NCBI RefSeq assembly: GCF_003515685.1
Contig: NZ_QWEG01000001.1
Span: 480,788-544,787 of the forward strand
Origin: Neobacillus notoginsengisoli
Lineage (GTDB): Bacteria; Bacillota; Bacilli; Bacillales; Cytobacillaceae
DNA length: 64,000 nt
Direction of reading: 5' to 3'
Part shown: piece after piece, positions 59,772 through 64,000 of the stretch
Numbering within the stretch: position 1 is the first letter of the stretch
How the letters are laid out: each line of letters begins with the position of its first letter
Notes under the pieces: generated by a model
Told to the model about the DNA's origin: nothing
The model's database searches: none
Seen by the model: the letters and a program-made list of their open reading frames with translations, nothing else
Position numbers and translations under genes: made by a program

Positions 59772-62700
59772 ATGGAACTGACGAAGGAAAAAATAAAGAT
59801 TGTTGAATATCATGAAGGGCTTGCCGCTGGGGTAGCCGAGATGTGGAACCGGAGCCGCGAGGGCTGGGGCGGGGACGCGCAGGTGACGACTGCTGAAAGA
59901 GTCCGCGTCCAGGAAGCAAACTCGGAAAATATAAACTTATTTCTGGCGATGGACGGCGAACTCGTTGTCGGCTATTGCGGCCTTTGCGAGTATCGGGAGG
60001 ATGAAGGGGCGCTGTATATTCCGCTACTCAATGTGCGCACCGATTACCATGGCAAAAAAATCGGCAAGCTGCTTGTGTTGAAAGCGTTGGAACGGACTGT
60101 TGAGCTTGGCTGGCCGAGGCTTGATTTGTACACTTGGCCGGGCAATACGAAGGCTGTCCCGCTTTATAAGAAATGCGGTTTCTTTTGGGAAGACCGGGAT
60201 GATTCGACCCATTTGATGAATTTCATGCCGACCGTCCTGAATACTGAAGCGGTAGGAGACTATTTTGCCTCAGCAGACTGGTATGGTGCTAGCACAAGGG
60301 CCATTGACGTGAAACCGGATGGCAGGAAAGACAACAGCTTTACTTATTACGAGTATAGCTGGAAGTCGGAAAATGGCAGCTTAAGGATGGAGTTCGAGAG
60401 GACCGGACGTGGGTTGAGGTCGATTGAAACGGATGATTACCTCGTTTCGGCGGTAGTCGAGGACTTTCAGCTTGTGTGCGGTTCTGAGTACACGGTCACC
60501 TACCATATTAAAAACAAATCAGGGAAGCCTCTCATGGTCGAGCTTGAAGGGGAAAAACACAAAAACGTCAAGTTTGATTTTAAAACGAATGTGACGGTTG
60601 TAGCTGAAACAACGGTCGAAGCGAAGTTTATTCTCGACGAGCTTGAAGAAGAGCAAAGCAACTGGCGCACCCATCCTTCTGTAGTGACCAAGGCTTTGAT
60701 CAATGGAAAGAAAGCGAAGTTCGCGGTTGGCATCCTGCCGAAGTTGCCGGCAAAAGTGACTGGGACTGTTCCGGGTTCGCAAAGCTACCTGCATGAAAAG
60801 TCGATTTTCTATCTGGATTTGGAAAACAACTTTAATGAATCGGCTGCTTTTTCGATTGCTTTTCCGGAAAGCGCTATGCTTGAGCTTGAAGAAAAAACGT
60901 ACAAGGTTGAGCTGGGTGCGAAAGGAAAAACGTCGATTGCGATTCATTATGTTTTGAAAAGATTTGGTTTCTATTCTCCAAAGCTGATAGTGGATGCTGT
61001 GACCGAAAGCGGATTGAGGACCACTTTTGCCAAAAAGCTCGGGCTTGGCTTTAAAGGACCGGGTGCCCGTTTCAGCGGGGAATGTGATGATTACTGGCAT
61101 ATTTACAACGGGCTTTACCAACTGTATTTGCGGAAGTTCGACAACAGGCTCGTTCCCGGCAGGCTCACAAAGGCTGCCCAGAAGACGATGGGCTTTTATC
61201 CAAAAATCGGCAAACCATATTCAAGTGAATTCTCGAAGCGGAAGCCGTCCAGCGTCGAGTACAGGGAAGAAGGTGGGTCTATGGTTGTGTCGGCTGTTTA
61301 TGAATCGACCGACTTCAAAGGCCTCGAGCTTGTCAGCGAGTCGAAGCTGTACGGGGAAGGGCTGCTGGAGCAGTCGTATGTTGTTAGGAACTTGGGTGAT
61401 ATGGAGACCGAATCGCCTATTCGTTTGGTTCAGCCTGTTTACCATGAGCTCAACAAGCCTGTTTTTGCGATGGATGGAGAAATTGTGGCGTTCAATGAGA
61501 AGGCGGACGCGGAATACGGGTTGTGGGACAGCAAAAAGCTTTCCGAAAACTGGCTGTTCTCGCGCCATGAGCCGTATGCGCACGGCATCGCTTGGCCTGA
61601 AGATGCATCTGTGAATTTCGAGAGCTGGTACATGTATGTGGAACATGAACTTGGCCATATACCGGCAGGGGGAGAAGTGAGCTCAGAGCCTGTTACCCTT
61701 TCGTTTGGAGCATACCAGGATTGGCAGGAATTCCGTGAGTTTGCGACGAGGAGAAAGTATCGGAAGGAACTAGGTGGGGCTCCGGTCGAGATTCAGGCCG
61801 CTTGCCGTGAAGATGGAGCGGAGGAACTCATCCTCTCTGATCGGAAATTGAGCTATATCGACGGGGAAGTGAGTTTTGCCAGAGACAGACAGACTTTTTA
61901 CAAAACAAGGATTGCCCAGGATGATCGGCAACGTGAAGCTTTCGCGTTTTCGGAAAAAGGGTTGGAGCCGCTTTCAGTCATTTCCGCTGAGTATGAAATC
62001 AACGGCATCAGCGACAAGATTGATGCACTCGTTCTAAATCCGTCTGACGGAATGGTGGTTATTCAGGGAGAGAAACGCGAGGGCTTATCGGTGTTGACCG
62101 CAAACAATGGGCTGCTTTCAATTGCCGCGTCAAGCGGTTTTTACCCTGGGCTGTTTTCATTAGAAGTTTCCGGCAGGGAGTGGCTGGATTCGTCCTTCCC
62201 CGCACTCGCGCCAAGAGCGTGGTGGAATCCGTGGAGCGGGGGAATCGTAACCGGCCTGGAAGGCATCAACACGAAATCTTTTGCAAATGAAAAAACCGAC
62301 GTAGCCGCAGCTGTGCTTGTCGACAGTGAAGGTCGTTCGTGGCGGGGGCTTTGTTTGTCGACCGTTTTTGAAAAGAATGAGATGTGGAAAGGTCTGGGCA
62401 TCCACCAGTATTTTTGCATGCTGCCGGGTGTTCCGGTGCTCGTCAATGTGACGAAGCTGAGCCAGCATAGCGGCACCTATCTTCATCATAAGAATTGGTT
62501 CAGCCAAATGTTTTTTAAACATGGCTGGGTGAAAAACGCTGAAGGAACGAGGAAGTATCATGCTGGGAAAGCGGAACTCATGTCGTATCTCTCAGGTCAT
62601 GCAGTTGTTGGAAGTGAAGAATTTGGTGAGTTTCTTCAGGTGATCGCCGACAGGGAAGCGGAAACAATGGAAACGTATATGAATAAGGAAGTCATGTTTA

Positions 62701-62852
62701 TTGCCGTGGACCGGGAGATAGACCTTGCCCATGGGTCCGACTGGCTATCGGCACCGTCGTTCATTGTTTCTGGGGATCGGGTGCTGACAAGGGATGAAGT
62801 GAAGGTTTTGCAAAAACTGACTTTTAAAGTGGATGGCAATGAAGATTATTGA
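59772..62852 (+). CDS. Large protein: GNAT acetyltransferase domain fused to about 870 unknown residues
   Basis: 1026 residues. Residues 1-about 155 are a GNAT domain: the acetyl-CoA loop is NVRTDYHGKKIGKLLVLKAL, followed by LYTWPGNTKAVPLYKKCGF. The remaining residues are beta-rich, with Ig-like stretches at about 220-420 (YTVTYHIKNKSGKPLMVELE) and later parts that vaguely recall carbohydrate-active beta-sandwich proteins (VSGREWLDSSFPALAPRAWW, WNPWSGGIVTGLE). No signal or membrane helix. The base composition is richer in G and C than the locus before it. It overlaps the amidohydrolase start. Substrates are unknown; acetylation of a sugar-linked amine is a guess. Confidence 0.8.
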   Translation: MELTKEKIKIVEYHEGLAAGVAEMWNRSREGWGGDAQVTTAERVRVQEANSENINLFLAMDGELVVGYCGLCEYREDEGALYIPLLNVRTDYHGKKIGKLLVLKALERTVELGWPRLDLYTWPGNTKAVPLYKKCGFFWEDRDDSTHLMNFMPTVLNTEAVGDYFASADWYGASTRAIDVKPDGRKDNSFTYYEYSWKSENGSLRMEFERTGRGLRSIETDDYLVSAVVEDFQLVCGSEYTVTYHIKNKSGKPLMVELEGEKHKNVKFDFKTNVTVVAETTVEAKFILDELEEEQSNWRTHPSVVTKALINGKKAKFAVGILPKLPAKVTGTVPGSQSYLHEKSIFYLDLENNFNESAAFSIAFPESAMLELEEKTYKVELGAKGKTSIAIHYVLKRFGFYSPKLIVDAVTESGLRTTFAKKLGLGFKGPGARFSGECDDYWHIYNGLYQLYLRKFDNRLVPGRLTKAAQKTMGFYPKIGKPYSSEFSKRKPSSVEYREEGGSMVVSAVYESTDFKGLELVSESKLYGEGLLEQSYVVRNLGDMETESPIRLVQPVYHELNKPVFAMDGEIVAFNEKADAEYGLWDSKKLSENWLFSRHEPYAHGIAWPEDASVNFESWYMYVEHELGHIPAGGEVSSEPVTLSFGAYQDWQEFREFATRRKYRKELGGAPVEIQAACREDGAEELILSDRKLSYIDGEVSFARDRQTFYKTRIAQDDRQREAFAFSEKGLEPLSVISAEYEINGISDKIDALVLNPSDGMVVIQGEKREGLSVLTANNGLLSIAASSGFYPGLFSLEVSGREWLDSSFPALAPRAWWNPWSGGIVTGLEGINTKSFANEKTDVAAAVLVDSEGRSWRGLCLSTVFEKNEMWKGLGIHQYFCMLPGVPVLVNVTKLSQHSGTYLHHKNWFSQMFFKHGWVKNAEGTRKYHAGKAELMSYLSGHAVVGSEEFGEFLQVIADREAETMETYMNKEVMFIAVDREIDLAHGSDWLSAPSFIVSGDRVLTRDEVKVLQKLTFKVDGNEDY

Positions 62853-63690
62853 TGCGCATATTCACTATTCGAACATCGGGAGCTTTCATGGGACGGCCCA
62901 GTCGATTTCGAAGGTTGATTATTCTAATGAAGGAATCCAGAAGGAGTTCGCCGACAACGGGGTCGTCCTTGGAATTGCGATGGGCGTGAAGGAAACAGCC
63001 GGAGAGGGATTTCCCGACTCGGCTGCCGAAACGCCAATGGGGATTGATTTAACGCCGGAAATACCGGGAAATATCGTCTACTGTGCCGGCGTCAATCCGT
63101 TCAACCTGGACAGGGGAGCACTTGCCCGGCTCGAGCAGGAGGTTCAAAAGCCTGAATGCGTCGGCATCAAAATCTATCTTGGCTATTATCCGTTCTTTGC
63201 CTATGACGAGGTATACGAACCTGTCTACAAGATTGCGAAAGAAGTTGGCGTTCCGGTTGTCTTCCATACCGGCGACACGTATTCCGAGCGGGGCAGGCTC
63301 CGCTTCTCGCATCCGCTCGCGATTGACGAAGTCGCCGTGAAGCATAGGGACATGACGATTATGATGGCGCACTTCGGCGATCCGTGGGTGCTTGACGGTG
63401 CTGAGCTAGTGTACAAGAACAGGAATGTCTATGCTGATTTGTCTGGTTTGGTGGTTGGACCGGACGGGGAAATCAGGAACCTGCAGCAGACGAGGTTCTT
63501 CGACCATCTTTTGCATGCGCTCACGTTCACGAACAATTACGAGAAGTTCCTGTTCGGGACCGACTGGCCGCTCACGCCAATCAAGCCGTATATTGAATTC
63601 ATCGCAAGCATCATCCCAAAAGAGTATCATGAGGCCGTCTTTTATGAGACTGCTTTGAAGGTGTTCCCGAAGATTAAGAAGTTTTTATAG
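62839..63690 (+). CDS. Metal-dependent hydrolase of the amidohydrolase-2 type
   Basis: About 283 residues. IIDAHIHYSN (HxH metal motif) begins a TIM-barrel; further metal-site and barrel-end residues lie in PVVFHTGDTY, TIMMAHFGDPWVLD, NVYADLSGLVVG and FGTDWPL (final Asp). This is the fold of amidohydrolase-2 enzymes such as decarboxylases and hydrolases of small cyclic compounds. ATG 62839 is chosen (an ATG two codons upstream also exists); it overlaps the end of the GNAT-fusion gene by 14 bases, so the two are made together. The shared substrate is not known. Confidence 0.85.
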   Translation: MKIIDAHIHYSNIGSFHGTAQSISKVDYSNEGIQKEFADNGVVLGIAMGVKETAGEGFPDSAAETPMGIDLTPEIPGNIVYCAGVNPFNLDRGALARLEQEVQKPECVGIKIYLGYYPFFAYDEVYEPVYKIAKEVGVPVVFHTGDTYSERGRLRFSHPLAIDEVAVKHRDMTIMMAHFGDPWVLDGAELVYKNRNVYADLSGLVVGPDGEIRNLQQTRFFDHLLHALTFTNNYEKFLFGTDWPLTPIKPYIEFIASIIPKEYHEAVFYETALKVFPKIKKFL

Positions 63691-63733
63691 AAGGTGGATC
63701 CAGCCAGCGGCTAGTCGCGGGGGGATTTTTTTT

Positions 63734-63763
63734 AGGAGCAGGTGGAGCCTCTGCTCCTTTTTT
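63734..63763 (+). terminator. Terminator of the GNAT-amidohydrolase operon
   Basis: AGGAGCAG and CTGCTCCT pair around a 9-base loop and are followed by TTTTTT. The likely group II intron begins a few bases after the T-run. Confidence 0.9.
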
Positions 63764-63769
63764 ATTGTT

Positions 63770-64000
63770 GCGTGCCCAGGCAAGCCGTTAATTGCTAATT
63801 GGTGAAAGTCCAATCTGAGTAAGTACCAAGACGCTCATTAGCTGACAGGCAACTGGTGGAGAAATCCTAAGGTTGAAGCCCTGTGACAACGTAACCCCTT
63901 CGGGGGTGCAAGCAAACTGACAGGTTGTAACATAAAGTGAATCCTGCCGCCTCGTCAAAAGAGACCTCATTAAGAGGACAAAGAGAAGTCGAGCCTGGAG
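63770..64000 (+). mobile_element. 5' part of a probable group II intron
   Basis: From GCGTGCCCAGGC on, the sequence has intron-like domain I elements: TTGGTGAAAGTCCAATCTGA (the conserved GTGAAAGTCC in a stem), GAGAAATCCTAAGG, GAAGCCCTGTGACAACG, CCCTTCGGGGGTG and CATAAAGTGAATCCTGCCGCC. These match the pattern of bacterial group II introns, and the opening GCGTGCCC compares with GUGUGCCC of the Oceanobacillus IIC intron. The intron follows a terminator stem, the target of class C introns. The reverse transcriptase ORF should lie beyond the edge; the 5' boundary is approximate. Confidence 0.8.

Noticed and set aside
60519..61121. A 200-residue minus-strand ORF inside the GNAT-fusion gene
   Set aside because: It is a shadow frame in a GC-richer gene; there is no Shine-Dalgarno and no recognisable domain.
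1..64000. tRNA, rRNA or prophage genes
   Set aside because: No cloverleaf-like sequences, ribosomal RNA segments or phage structural genes were recognised anywhere in the window.

Overview
The window reads as chromosome of a Gram-positive, endospore-forming member of the Bacillaceae. The signs are an S-box (SAM-I) riboswitch before metY, strong AGGAGG-type ribosome binding sites with frequent TTG/GTG starts, many rho-independent terminators, lipobox signal peptides, CcpA cre-like sites, 7-1-7 Fur boxes, a DacF-type D,D-carboxypeptidase, and a Bacillaceae-style dispersed GC-rich repeat. No rRNA or tRNA genes and no phage were seen.

Layout. 1-2.4 kb: methionine genes metX (cut by the window edge) and metY under a SAM riboswitch. 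2.5-7 kb: padR-chrA chromate efflux, a secreted M14 carboxypeptidase and a D,D-carboxypeptidase. 7.4-13 kb: an anaerobic-type molybdoenzyme operon (possible 23-codon leader ORF, lipoprotein, TorD-like chaperone, Tat-exported catalytic subunit, four-cluster Fe-S subunit, membrane anchor, extra Fe-S protein). 13.05-13.7 kb: a tandem array of twelve 52-bp palindrome-bearing units. 15.9-19.6 kb: Fur-controlled ferric iron ABC importer. 19.7-23.2 kb: dispersed repeat copy 1, then a TetR-ABC export operon with two 17-bp operators.

23.4-36.8 kb is the most interesting region: a complete-looking beta-1,2-glucan utilisation locus. One arm (minus) holds GH3 beta-glucosidase, an SOGP-size GH94 phosphorylase, a GH13 alpha-glucosidase and a LacI regulator. 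The other arm (plus) holds a lipoprotein binding protein, two permeases and a secreted GH144-type endo-glucanase. The 10-bp palindrome GAAACGTTTC lies just downstream of all three recognisable promoters, which also carry cre-like sites. The proposed flow is cleavage outside by the GH144 enzyme, ABC import of sophoro-oligosaccharides, then phosphorolysis (GH94) and hydrolysis (GH3) inside.

37-41.2 kb: nucleoside operon (LacI/RbsR-like regulator, ribokinase, nucleoside hydrolase, NupC-type transporter) in which both the kinase and transporter genes carry a one-base frameshift. 41.4-42.3 kb: acetamidase/formamidase. 42.6-52.9 kb: UDP-sugar and glycosyltransferase genes (galU, ugd, galE, UDP-xylose synthase-like, five glycosyltransferases, one an apparent GT8-GT2 fusion) plus a small Cys-rich protein; a spore-surface glycan role is plausible but inferred. 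53-56.6 kb: DegV and an OpuC-type osmolyte importer. 56.8-59.5 kb: dispersed repeat copy 2 (inverted, with an internal insertion) and a GH36 alpha-galactosidase whose last codons run into a second 52-bp-period repeat. 59.6-63.7 kb: a small ORF, a 1026-residue protein with a GNAT domain fused to about 870 unrecognised residues, and an overlapping amidohydrolase. The window ends in the 5' part of a probable group II intron placed just after a terminator, as group IIC introns are known to be.
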